A stretch of DNA of 64,000 nt. Origin: a virus. A program made the translations under genes and the position numbers. Below the pieces are notes generated by a model. The model was given only the letters and a program-made list of their open reading frames with translations. It did not search any database and had not been told where the DNA came from. Each line of letters begins with the position of its first letter. Within the stretch, counting starts at the first letter, position 1. Positions 48,806-56,973 of this stretch are shown here, piece after piece. Location of the stretch: IMG/VR virus record IMGVR_UViG_3300042908_001045, positions 1 through 64,000 of that record. The stretch is one strand, 5' to 3'.

Positions 48806-51800
48806 ATGCCATTAGCCACAGCATCTGTTATTTTACAAAATTACACACTTGATTTGATGCTTTTAGGGACTAGTGCGTCTGGAGCGTCTAATAGATTTGT
48901 GGCTAAAGATATTTTAACAGTTCAGAGCAACGCAGCTATTTACGATAAAGATATTGTATTAAGAACTAGTTCAACTAGTGGAACGTATTTAAGAGCTGGG
49001 CTTGGAATTAGTTTTGACGAATCTGGCTATAAAAATCAAGTAGTAATCGCACAAGATGTTACAATTGCCAGTAATGTAAATACTAACGTCAAAGTAGAGC
49101 CGTTATTAAAACCATTATCTAGTGGAGTAACCGGTACTGTCTTGGCTCCCATTAGATTACAATTAACTTCAGTTGACACTACCAATAATATTGATAGCTG
49201 GTATTTTATAGATTTAATGCCAAAAATTCAAGGAAACAGTCCTTTTACTCAGGCAAAAATAAAAACTACTAATTTACCTGCTGATTCTCCTTCTGTAATG
49301 GTAAAAGAATCAAAACTTGCTTTTGGTAATACTGTTTTAACAATTGCAAATACTGATGTTATAAAAACTCCAATAAATTTATTTAATACGTTTGTTCGAG
49401 TTCATATAGCGTCGGTAGATTCTACTAATTTTGTTGATAGCTGGCGTTATATAGATTTTATGCCAACTATACAGGGAGAAAGTCCATTTACTCAATCAAA
49501 GTTAAGAGTTAGTAATTTAGACCGCAACACACAATCAGTAGTAGCTCCATATTCAAGTCTTGTTTTTGAAAATATTAATGTAAGTTTAACGGTATCTCCT
49601 GAAATATTTATTAGCTTTCTTGATACAATTAATGATGGTAATAGCTTATTTACTCAAGCTGTTATAGAGATGAGAAAACTACCTTTTGATTACAGCTCAA
49701 TAACAGTACCTGATTCAACTTTTGTTTTTAATAATGTTCCATTAGCCACAGAAGTCAGTATTAGACCGCAAATTACTTGGGTTGACGAAGGCGTTGATGT
49801 TTACATACATTCAATTAACACAAATAATAATATCGATACTTGGCGTTACATAGATTTTATCTCAAATATTGATAATGGAATTAGTCCATTTACTCAAGTA
49901 AATTTAGGAGTTAATAGATTACCATCTAACGCTCCATTTGTACAAATTCCGGATTCGGTACTTATTTTTAATGGAATTAGTACAAGTAAAAGCGTGCCTC
50001 CTGAGTTGTATGTTAGCTCTGTTGATACAAATAACAATGGAAATATTCTATATACCAAAGTTGTTGTAAAAACAAGAAAGATACCTTTTGATTTTTCATC
50101 AATAACAATACCTGATTCAGCATTTACTTTTGGAAATGTTCAGCCAACTGCAAACGTTAATGCTGAAGCACGATTATCTTGGGTTGATGAAGGCGTTGAT
50201 GTTTATATAGATTCAATTAATACAAGCAATATTAATACTTGGCGTTATATAGACTTTGTCTCAGATATTGACAATGGAACTAGCCCATTTACCCAGGCAA
50301 GCATAAAAGTTAGTAGATTGCCATCTAACGCTCCATTTGTGCAAATTCCGGATTCAGTACTTACTTTTGATGGAATTAGCACAAGTAAAAGTGTACCTCC
50401 TGAGTTGTATGTTAGTTTTGTTGGTACAAATAATTTTATTGATACTTGGCGATTTATTGATTCAATGCCAACAATTCAAGGTAGTAGTCCATTTACACAA
50501 GTTATTTTAAAGACAAGAAAAATACCTTTTGATACTTCTTCAATAGCTATACCTGATTCAGCTTTTACTTTTGCAGGTATTCAGCCAAGTACAGATGTGT
50601 CTAGCATTAAAAACATTTTTTTATCTGGTGGTGATACTGCAACAGTTTATTATGCTGGTAGCCCAGATACTTCATTAATTTCTGTTGGATTGTTCAATAC
50701 ATTTACAGCTTTTGTCCCTACTTCTCCTGGGTACAATGGAGTTATAATTAACCAAAATTCTGCATCAATAGTTTATTTTGATGGCGCTCCCAATCAAGTA
50801 TCTGTTGCTGTTGGATCATTGTTTTCTTACGTTACCAATTTTATTGATACATGGCGTTTCATTGATTTAATGCCAACAGTTGAATCAATTAGTCCGTTTA
50901 CACAAGCTAAAATAACAGTTACAGAAACGCCAGTAGAATACAATTTCGTAACAATACTTCAGTCTAGTCTTGTTTTTAATAATATTAGTGCAATTGAATC
51001 TAGCGTTGTAGTCAATAGAAACTCAGAAGCAATAATTTATTTTAATGGTAATCCACGTACCTTGCCTATTTCTATTGGATTGTCGTCTAATCCTTTTCCA
51101 GTATCAGTGCCTTCGTTAAATGACGTTAGAAATACTCTATTATCTGGTAACGATACTGCAACAATTTATTTTAATGGCATTCCAGGTACATTGCCTATTT
51201 CAGTAGGTTTATTTAACACATTTACAGCTTTTGTCCCTACTTCTCCTGGGTACAATGGAGTTATAGTTAACCAAAATTCTACATCAATAGCTTATTTTGA
51301 TGGCGCTCCTGGCACGGTACCTATTTCAGTAGGTCTCTTTAATTCTTACGTTACCAACTTTATTGATACATGGCGTTTCATTGATTCAATGCCAACAGTT
51401 GAATCAATTAGTCCGTTTACGCAATCTAAAATAAAAGTTACAAAAACGCCAGTAGAATATGCCTCAGTGACTGTACCTCAATCTAGTCTTACTTTTAATG
51501 GGCTTACTGCACTCGAAAGTAGTGCTATAGTTAACAGAAACTCAGAAGCAATAATTTATTTTAATGGCAGCCCACGGACTTTACCGATTTCTGCTGGGTT
51601 AACATCTAGTTCTTTCCGTGTAACTGTTCCTCCATTGTCTGAAATTAAAAATACTGTTCTATCTGGCAATAATATAAAGAGAACAGTTTACTTTGATGGA
51701 CTCCCAGGTACGTTGCCTATATCTACTGGATTGTTTAACACATTCACTGCTTTTGTTCCTCCAACACCTGGATATAATGGAGTTTTCATTGCTAGAAATT

Positions 51801-52411
51801 CCAGGACTACAGTTTACTTTGATGGTGAGCCAAATACATTGCCTATTTCTACAGAATCATCTAATACTTATGTAACAGGAATTTTCCCTTTTTCTGCTGC
51901 ACAAGAAATGGATTTAGATGAACAGGAAATACAGTTTTATGGAACAGATCCTGGTATTACTGAAATTTATTTTAACGGCAGTCCAAATACATTGCCTATT
52001 TCAGCTGGATCCCAGACAAACTATTTAACTGGTCCTATTCCTCTTTGTGGTATTCAGGCAATGGATTTAAGTAATCAAGATACTCAAATAGATACAACAA
52101 CATTTCAATCTGGTGTTAAAACAGATGCTAGTGTTGTACGTTCTGCACGGTCTTATAATGTATCTGGGATTGCTTTAGTTGGGGATGAAGCATTGGAGAA
52201 AATAGTCAAAAAAGCAAATGGGCTAACTCCAACTTCATTTGAATTTGTAGGAGATGAAGTGTATGCTGTAGCCACATTTCCAGATGGAGAAAAGATAGAA
52301 GGCGCTGCTTTGATAACCAATCTAAGTCTACCTGGCAACCAAAACGAAGTTAAAAAGTATTCTTTTACTTTAACTTTTCTTGGTAAAAAAATGTCTCAAA
52401 TTTTACTTTAA
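48806..52411 (+). CDS. Giant tail tube paralogue 2 with repeat insertion, 1201 aa
   Basis: Same ends as the 343-residue paralogue, but the insertion point now holds over 900 residues. It is built from two alternating repeat types: one around (I/V)DTWRxIDxMPTIQGxSPFTQ (seven clear units plus two decayed), the other around YFNGSPxTLPISxG (about nine units). A beta-rich decoration projecting from the tail tube or a host-surface-binding arm is likely. Adjacent units are close at the DNA level, so unit number can change by recombination. Confidence 0.72.
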   Translation: MPLATASVILQNYTLDLMLLGTSASGASNRFVAKDILTVQSNAAIYDKDIVLRTSSTSGTYLRAGLGISFDESGYKNQVVIAQDVTIASNVNTNVKVEPLLKPLSSGVTGTVLAPIRLQLTSVDTTNNIDSWYFIDLMPKIQGNSPFTQAKIKTTNLPADSPSVMVKESKLAFGNTVLTIANTDVIKTPINLFNTFVRVHIASVDSTNFVDSWRYIDFMPTIQGESPFTQSKLRVSNLDRNTQSVVAPYSSLVFENINVSLTVSPEIFISFLDTINDGNSLFTQAVIEMRKLPFDYSSITVPDSTFVFNNVPLATEVSIRPQITWVDEGVDVYIHSINTNNNIDTWRYIDFISNIDNGISPFTQVNLGVNRLPSNAPFVQIPDSVLIFNGISTSKSVPPELYVSSVDTNNNGNILYTKVVVKTRKIPFDFSSITIPDSAFTFGNVQPTANVNAEARLSWVDEGVDVYIDSINTSNINTWRYIDFVSDIDNGTSPFTQASIKVSRLPSNAPFVQIPDSVLTFDGISTSKSVPPELYVSFVGTNNFIDTWRFIDSMPTIQGSSPFTQVILKTRKIPFDTSSIAIPDSAFTFAGIQPSTDVSSIKNIFLSGGDTATVYYAGSPDTSLISVGLFNTFTAFVPTSPGYNGVIINQNSASIVYFDGAPNQVSVAVGSLFSYVTNFIDTWRFIDLMPTVESISPFTQAKITVTETPVEYNFVTILQSSLVFNNISAIESSVVVNRNSEAIIYFNGNPRTLPISIGLSSNPFPVSVPSLNDVRNTLLSGNDTATIYFNGIPGTLPISVGLFNTFTAFVPTSPGYNGVIVNQNSTSIAYFDGAPGTVPISVGLFNSYVTNFIDTWRFIDSMPTVESISPFTQSKIKVTKTPVEYASVTVPQSSLTFNGLTALESSAIVNRNSEAIIYFNGSPRTLPISAGLTSSSFRVTVPPLSEIKNTVLSGNNIKRTVYFDGLPGTLPISTGLFNTFTAFVPPTPGYNGVFIARNSRTTVYFDGEPNTLPISTESSNTYVTGIFPFSAAQEMDLDEQEIQFYGTDPGITEIYFNGSPNTLPISAGSQTNYLTGPIPLCGIQAMDLSNQDTQIDTTTFQSGVKTDASVVRSARSYNVSGIALVGDEALEKIVKKANGLTPTSFEFVGDEVYAVATFPDGEKIEGAALITNLSLPGNQNEVKKYSFTLTFLGKKMSQILL
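49150..52030 (+). repeat. Intragenic repeats of the giant tail tube gene
   Basis: Two interleaved protein-level repeat families, the DTWRxID unit and the YFNG unit. They begin near residue 117 and end just before the conserved LCGIQAMDLSNQDTQ block. Confidence 0.8.
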
Positions 52412-52427
52412 CAAATAAGGAGAAATT

Positions 52428-53225
52428 ATGCCTTTAGCTACCGCTCCAGTTATTTTACAAGATTATTCTTTAGAAGTAATGCTATTGCCTTTGGTTACAA
52501 GTGGGTTTGCTGCTGGAACTTCTGATAGAAACATTAGTTCGTTAAGACGTGTTCTTACTTGTACTACTCAAGTTGCACCTCCTACCAGCGGTGGTGTAGC
52601 TACACTTGCATTGACCACTGATGAAGGTAGTAGTTCTTCTCCAACAATCATTAAGGAAGGCACTGGATTATCGTTTATAGAACCACTTGCGCAAAATGCC
52701 CCAGCTGGAACTGTTAGAACTAGAATTCAAGTAATGGCTGCTGAAGATAAAAGTATTGCGCATGGCGCTAGTGCTACTGATTTGAAAGTAATTGGACTAG
52801 ACAGAACTATTGCTGCAAATAGCACGGCTGCATTAATTGAGGGTTTACTCCCATTAAGCGGTATTCAAACACTAGATTTGAGTAATCAAGAAACTCAAGT
52901 TGATACCACTTCTTTCCAATCTGGATCCGGAACAGAAATGGCAATGATTCGCGTGGCTCGTGCCTATTCCGTGTCTGGTATTGCATTGGCTGGAGATGAG
53001 GCGCTCGAAAGAGTAGTTAAACCAGTTGCTGGATTTCAGGGAGAATTTTTTGGTAGAGAAATTTATGCTGTAGCTACATTCCCAGACGGTGAAAGATTGG
53101 CAGGTGCTGCTAAAGTAACTGCGTTTAACTTTCCAGCCAACCAAAACGAAGTTAAAAAGTACAGTTTTACGCTAACATTTATGGGTAAATCCTTTGAATG
53201 GAATCCTCCATATTCTATTAGCTAA
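52428..53225 (+). CDS. Tail tube protein, paralogue 3, 265 aa
   Basis: The compact form of the family (MPLATAPVILQDYSLEVMLL...LSGIQTLDLSNQETQVDTTSFQSG...ANQNEVKKYSFTLTFMGKSFEW), without the repeat insertion. Probably the main tube subunit, given the canonical size and strong AAGGAG site. Confidence 0.75.
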   Translation: MPLATAPVILQDYSLEVMLLPLVTSGFAAGTSDRNISSLRRVLTCTTQVAPPTSGGVATLALTTDEGSSSSPTIIKEGTGLSFIEPLAQNAPAGTVRTRIQVMAAEDKSIAHGASATDLKVIGLDRTIAANSTAALIEGLLPLSGIQTLDLSNQETQVDTTSFQSGSGTEMAMIRVARAYSVSGIALAGDEALERVVKPVAGFQGEFFGREIYAVATFPDGERLAGAAKVTAFNFPANQNEVKKYSFTLTFMGKSFEWNPPYSIS

Positions 53226-53227
53226 AT

Positions 53228-53953
53228 ATGTCTTTTTCCCAACCACTTTGCAACAGCTCTCTTGACGTAATGCTGCTTCCCAGCAACAGTGCGGGAAGCA
53301 CTATTACTGACGTTACGAAGGTGACAGCTTTAATTGCTCAAACTGCTAACATTGGGTCTTCTCAAATCTATTTGCAAGTCGTCGGTGGATCTTACTTTGT
53401 TCCCGCCGGCATTGCTTTGTCTTTTGCGGGAACTTCTGTTAGTGGCGTAGCGTCTAGGCGAAGACAAGTTGTAATATCTCAAGATGTTGTGTTAACAACA
53501 AGTCCACTATTAGTTCCGGTAGAGCCTTTACAATATCCGGTACTGCAAACTGATAGCGCAGTCGTTGTACCTGGATTACTCCCAATTAATGGTATTACGA
53601 CTTTAGATATTTCAGCTCAAGAAACTTCTGTTGACACAACTAATGCTTCATCTCGTAAAGGAGTGAATAGCGTTTTCATACGCAGGGCGATCAGCTGCAA
53701 TGTTAGCGGCATTGCGTTGGCTGGAGACAAGGCGTTGGAGACAGTAATTAAGCCAGCTGGAATATTCTCTAATAGTTTGTATGGTAGAGATATTTATGCT
53801 GTAATTACTTTACCTAATGGAGAGAGAATTGTTGGAGTGGCTAAAGTTGGTGGCATATCTTTCCCAGCTAATCAAAACGAAGTTATGAAATATTCGTTTA
53901 ACTTAATATTCCAAGGAGATTTACTTGAGTGGACTTCTGCTTTTAGTTTTTGA
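53228..53953 (+). CDS. Tail tube protein, paralogue 4, 241 aa
   Basis: The most diverged member: LDVMLLPSNSAG start, LPINGITTLDISAQETSVDTTNAS, GIALAGDKALETVIKP and ANQNEVMKYSFNLIFQGDLLEW. It lies two bases after paralogue 3. Confidence 0.7.
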   Translation: MSFSQPLCNSSLDVMLLPSNSAGSTITDVTKVTALIAQTANIGSSQIYLQVVGGSYFVPAGIALSFAGTSVSGVASRRRQVVISQDVVLTTSPLLVPVEPLQYPVLQTDSAVVVPGLLPINGITTLDISAQETSVDTTNASSRKGVNSVFIRRAISCNVSGIALAGDKALETVIKPAGIFSNSLYGRDIYAVITLPNGERIVGVAKVGGISFPANQNEVMKYSFNLIFQGDLLEWTSAFSF

Positions 53954-54010
53954 GTTATTATTTTAAAAATAACCTTAATGGTTTATTGACCACCACCACA
54001 TCAAGTAACA

Positions 54011-54244
54011 ATGAAGATTTTAACAGACAGTACTCAGCTCCTTGCCGTATTAATTAATTGCACCAGAGAAGGAAAATCCTTGTATTGTGGTGCTGCTATT
54101 TTTAAAGGGGGATTATCAGGAACTATTAATGTTTCTGATAAATTTAGTTCGTATACAATTAAAGTTCCAGAATCAGTTGCTAAAACTGCTACTAAAGAAT
54201 GTTATATTGATGAGTATGATTCTTTAGAATTTGAGATTGTGTAA
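54011..54244 (+). CDS. Hypothetical small tail-region protein, 77 aa
   Basis: Unrecognised. Its stop is one base before the G-like gene, suggesting coupling. Two strand-rich halves are visible. Confidence 0.55.
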   Translation: MKILTDSTQLLAVLINCTREGKSLYCGAAIFKGGLSGTINVSDKFSSYTIKVPESVAKTATKECYIDEYDSLEFEIV

Positions 54245-54245
54245 A

Positions 54246-55076
54246 ATGCTTGGATTTATCACTGGCAATCCTAAAACTAATTTTATAAAAGTAGGAGATG
54301 TGCTTTTCTTTCCCAAGAAAGACGGTATTACTGTTGGGGAAAGAAGACAACTAGCCGAAACAGAACAAAGTAGGCAGCATGCTTCTTTGAAGATTCGTCG
54401 ATTAGTTGGAAAAATTGCGCAACAAAAAGGGATTTCACTAGAAGAAGCTACAAAACTTTTAACTGGTGGTATGACCGAACAAGATGGTGTTGAGGTCATT
54501 GACAACACTGAAGTTGTATTAGAATATGCTGATGATTTAGCTGATATCAATGCTTATACATCTAGCATGGAACTTAACCTAAAATCTGTTGTAGCAACAA
54601 TGCTTATTAAAGAGCGTGTTGCACATATTATTAGTGTTGTTGTAGATGCTAATAAAGATGACAAAAAGTTGGTAATTGAGCCTTTGCCAGCAGATTTTTT
54701 ACTAGAAAAAGGCACTAAAATTAGATTTGGGGAGAGTTACGAAAATTCATTCATTGTAACAGTAGAAGATAATTATAGCGAAAATGCAGAACAAATTAGA
54801 GTTTCTGCATTACCTAAAAATATTACTGCTGGAACAGTTGGATTTTTACATAGAGGAAAAATTCCTTTACTTGGTTATCCTAGTTGGAATTTAGAAAAGA
54901 CCTATTCTTTAGATGAGACTTTGGTAGATGAAATTTACGATTTTTATCTTAATGAGTCTAGCAGATGGAAAAAAATAGAAGAAACTGAAACGCAGGGGGA
55001 GGATCAACTGGAGAGTCGGAAATTCCCAGAATTGACTGGGAAGGACTCTACTGGAGAATTCAGTCTTACAGAATAG
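54246..55076 (+). CDS. Tail assembly chaperone, G-like frame, 276 aa
   Basis: The longest frame begins at 54231, but ATG 54246 follows the previous stop directly. Residues 60-110 are helical and acidic; the C-terminal part is a low-complexity EETETQGEDQLESRKFPELTG tail. It sits after the tube genes and before where a tape-measure gene is expected, like lambda gpG. The tail reads through a region where another frame is also coding, the sign of a programmed frameshift. Confidence 0.65.
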   Translation: MLGFITGNPKTNFIKVGDVLFFPKKDGITVGERRQLAETEQSRQHASLKIRRLVGKIAQQKGISLEEATKLLTGGMTEQDGVEVIDNTEVVLEYADDLADINAYTSSMELNLKSVVATMLIKERVAHIISVVVDANKDDKKLVIEPLPADFLLEKGTKIRFGESYENSFIVTVEDNYSENAEQIRVSALPKNITAGTVGFLHRGKIPLLGYPSWNLEKTYSLDETLVDEIYDFYLNESSRWKKIEETETQGEDQLESRKFPELTGKDSTGEFSLTE

Positions 55077-55411
55077 CTGATCCCAGATTTACTAGCTGGG
55101 AATCATATTTAGAGCAACTTGATTACGTAGTTTTTAATTGCATTAATCAAATGGAGAAGCTACGCCAACAAGAACTAAATATGCAAGCTAGAGTTCATGC
55201 TATTGGCTGGGCAGGACTATTTAATGGATTTAAAGGTAAAGACGATCCATCTATTAAATACACTGATTTACTGCCATTCCCAGACAGAAGCAAATCTGAA
55301 GGAAATGGCGTATTAAGTCCAAAAACTAAAACTATTATTGAGGACGCTATTAAAAAACGGGAATTGCCAATACAAACATTAACTTCTTTGGCAATGCTTC
55401 TGGAAAAATAA
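54989..55411 (+). CDS. GT-like -1 frame extension of the tail assembly chaperone, 140 codons
   Basis: The frame -1 to the G-like gene opens after a stop at 54986 and reads IPRIDWEGLYWRI...YRIADPRFTSWESYLEQLDYVVFNCINQMEKLRQQE before its first ATG (55151). It must therefore be entered from upstream. A G-run (CAGGGGGAG, 54993-55001) near its start is the best slip site I see. Lambda makes gpGT by -1 shifting at the same gene position. Confidence 0.65.
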   Translation, partial: NAGGGSTGESEIPRIDWEGLYWRIQSYRIADPRFTSWESYLEQLDYVVFNCINQMEKLRQQELNMQARVHAIGWAGLFNGFKGKDDPSIKYTDLLPFPDRSKSEGNGVLSPKTKTIIEDAIKKRELPIQTLTSLAMLLEK

Positions 55412-55413
55412 TT

Positions 55414-55443
55414 AAAAGGCATGTAGTAATCTATATGCCTTTT
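55414..55443. terminator. Terminator between tail chaperone and inverted tail-tip block
   Basis: AAAAGGCAT (55414-55422) and ATGCCTTTT (55435-55443) between convergent genes; the right arm overlaps the stop of the 129-residue gene. Confidence 0.7.
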
Positions 55444-55820
55444 ATAGCGTCTTTAGCAGCTTTTAGTATTGTTTTTATAGTTTGATATGTTTGAATAAAT
55501 AATGTTTTTAAGCTAGAAGTAAATATTTGTAAACACTGAAAGATTAACACAACAGTCATTATAAGTATGGTTTGTTTGTTCAAATCATCTTCTAGCGAAC
55601 AAAGCTCAAATGTGGCTTTGTATGAACTATTAGTAGATTTAAACATTACTAAGTTTACATTTTTAACTTTATTTTTAATATAAGACAAAACTGCATCTTG
55701 ATTTTCTTCTATCTTCTGGCATATATCATCTTCACAACTTATGAAAATGTCAGTATGCCCATTGCGCTCTAAACAAGATATAGAACAGTTATTTAAAATA
55801 TCAAGAACAATTTGGCTCAT
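55431..55820 (-). CDS. Hypothetical protein, 129 aa, paralogue of the 40234 gene
   Basis: NNCSISCLERN...DIFISCEDDI is shared with the 140-residue protein at 40234-40656, and a C-terminal hydrophobic segment (ILIMTVVLIFQCLQIF) looks like a membrane anchor. It overlaps the gpK-like gene by four bases, so it belongs to the inverted tail-tip operon. A holin-like or superinfection role is conceivable but unsupported. Confidence 0.6.
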   Translation of the reverse strand: MSQIVLDILNNCSISCLERNGHTDIFISCEDDICQKIEENQDAVLSYIKNKVKNVNLVMFKSTNSSYKATFELCSLEDDLNKQTILIMTVVLIFQCLQIFTSSLKTLFIQTYQTIKTILKAAKDAIKGI

Positions 55821-56605
55821 TCTAATAATTGATGTCTACATCTGTATTTTGTCACTCTATCCCAGTAACTTCCACCATAGACAAATAATTCACTAACTCT
55901 ATCTCCTCCTAAGTTATGCAGTCCTGTTTTTTTTGCAGTATCTATAATTATTGCTACATGATGTGGTTGTACACCACTAAGAGTCATAACAATAACGTCA
56001 TTGTTTTTTAAAAGTTCATCATCCTCTAATTTTCTAAAATTTGCTTTGGAAAAATTTTCGTCCAATAAATTCCATGATGCATTAGTTGTTTCTTCAAGTG
56101 AAAATCCTCTTGGAAAGTCTGGTAATGTTATATCTAGCATTCCTTTATAGTAGGCTCTAAGTAAACTAAAACAATCAGAACGGTTGTAAACAAACGGCCA
56201 TTTTAGATAATAATCTATTTCCTTAAGAGAATAAATATTAAAATTGTCAAAGCAAGGAAATGGATTAATTATGTTGTTTGGATCAAACAAATCCCAGCAA
56301 TCAAACTCACTGTGATATAAGCAATACGCCAACTTATTAGACTTAGCATTACAAATGTCAGGAGGGCTTAAATATCCAGGCTGACTATCGTTCCAATGCG
56401 TGTGATAAACCATTTGAATCTTTCCATGAGATTCTATTAATCCATCAATTTCATCTGGATTAATTACAAACGCCTCATTTTTGTTCTCAGCAATGTTAGA
56501 ACATTTGTATGGCTTGTCATTGATTACAACACCACAAACTTCTTGTTTTGGAAACTGCTTAGAATGTTTAATAATATGTTCTTTAATATGTTGTGATAAT
56601 AGCAT
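55817..56605 (-). CDS. Lambda gpK-like protein: JAB metallopeptidase plus NlpC/P60, 262 aa
   Basis: Residues 1-110 carry the JAMM signature HTHWNDSQPGYLSPPD, which binds zinc. The second half has the NlpC/P60 layout, with the probable nucleophile in RSDCFSLLRAYY and the His in VQPHHVAIIID. This pairing is the hallmark of tail-tip gpK, which digests peptidoglycan at injection. It is coupled on both sides in the inverted block. Confidence 0.9.
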   Translation of the reverse strand: MLLSQHIKEHIIKHSKQFPKQEVCGVVINDKPYKCSNIAENKNEAFVINPDEIDGLIESHGKIQMVYHTHWNDSQPGYLSPPDICNAKSNKLAYCLYHSEFDCWDLFDPNNIINPFPCFDNFNIYSLKEIDYYLKWPFVYNRSDCFSLLRAYYKGMLDITLPDFPRGFSLEETTNASWNLLDENFSKANFRKLEDDELLKNNDVIVMTLSGVQPHHVAIIIDTAKKTGLHNLGGDRVSELFVYGGSYWDRVTKYRCRHQLLE

Positions 56606-56973
56606 TACATTACAATACCTAAGTTACTAGGAATATTAGATCTGACTTGACTAGCAGTGATTTTATTACTTATAACATATTGGTTTTCTCCAATTAAAGA
56701 TAAAACCCATTCTCCGCAAACACATTCTTTAAGATTTTGTCCTGTAGGACTCCAAAGAAACGACTTGTCAGCATATTGTCGTAACACGTTCAAAATATCG
56801 TTTACTTCGGATTCTGAGTAGACTGGGCTGCGAACATCCCATTCTACAATAGGAAATATTCCCTGAGTTAAAACTTGACTATAATTATCTCCTAGTCTAG
56901 TTTTAGCTGTAGGAATAAGAGTCTTTTGGCTTGTTTGCCAAGTAGGAGTAAGATAAAGAATTGGTAACGTCAT
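56605..56973 (-). CDS. Lambda gpM-like minor tail protein, 122 aa
   Basis: The pattern RLGDNYSQVLTQGI...WDV, then LWSPTGQNLKECVCGEWVLSLIGENQYVIS, follows the gpM-type tail-tip layout. Another protein with a similar pattern starts at 63622. It is coupled with its neighbours by overlaps of one and four bases. Confidence 0.65.
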   Translation of the reverse strand: MTLPILYLTPTWQTSQKTLIPTAKTRLGDNYSQVLTQGIFPIVEWDVRSPVYSESEVNDILNVLRQYADKSFLWSPTGQNLKECVCGEWVLSLIGENQYVISNKITASQVRSNIPSNLGIVM

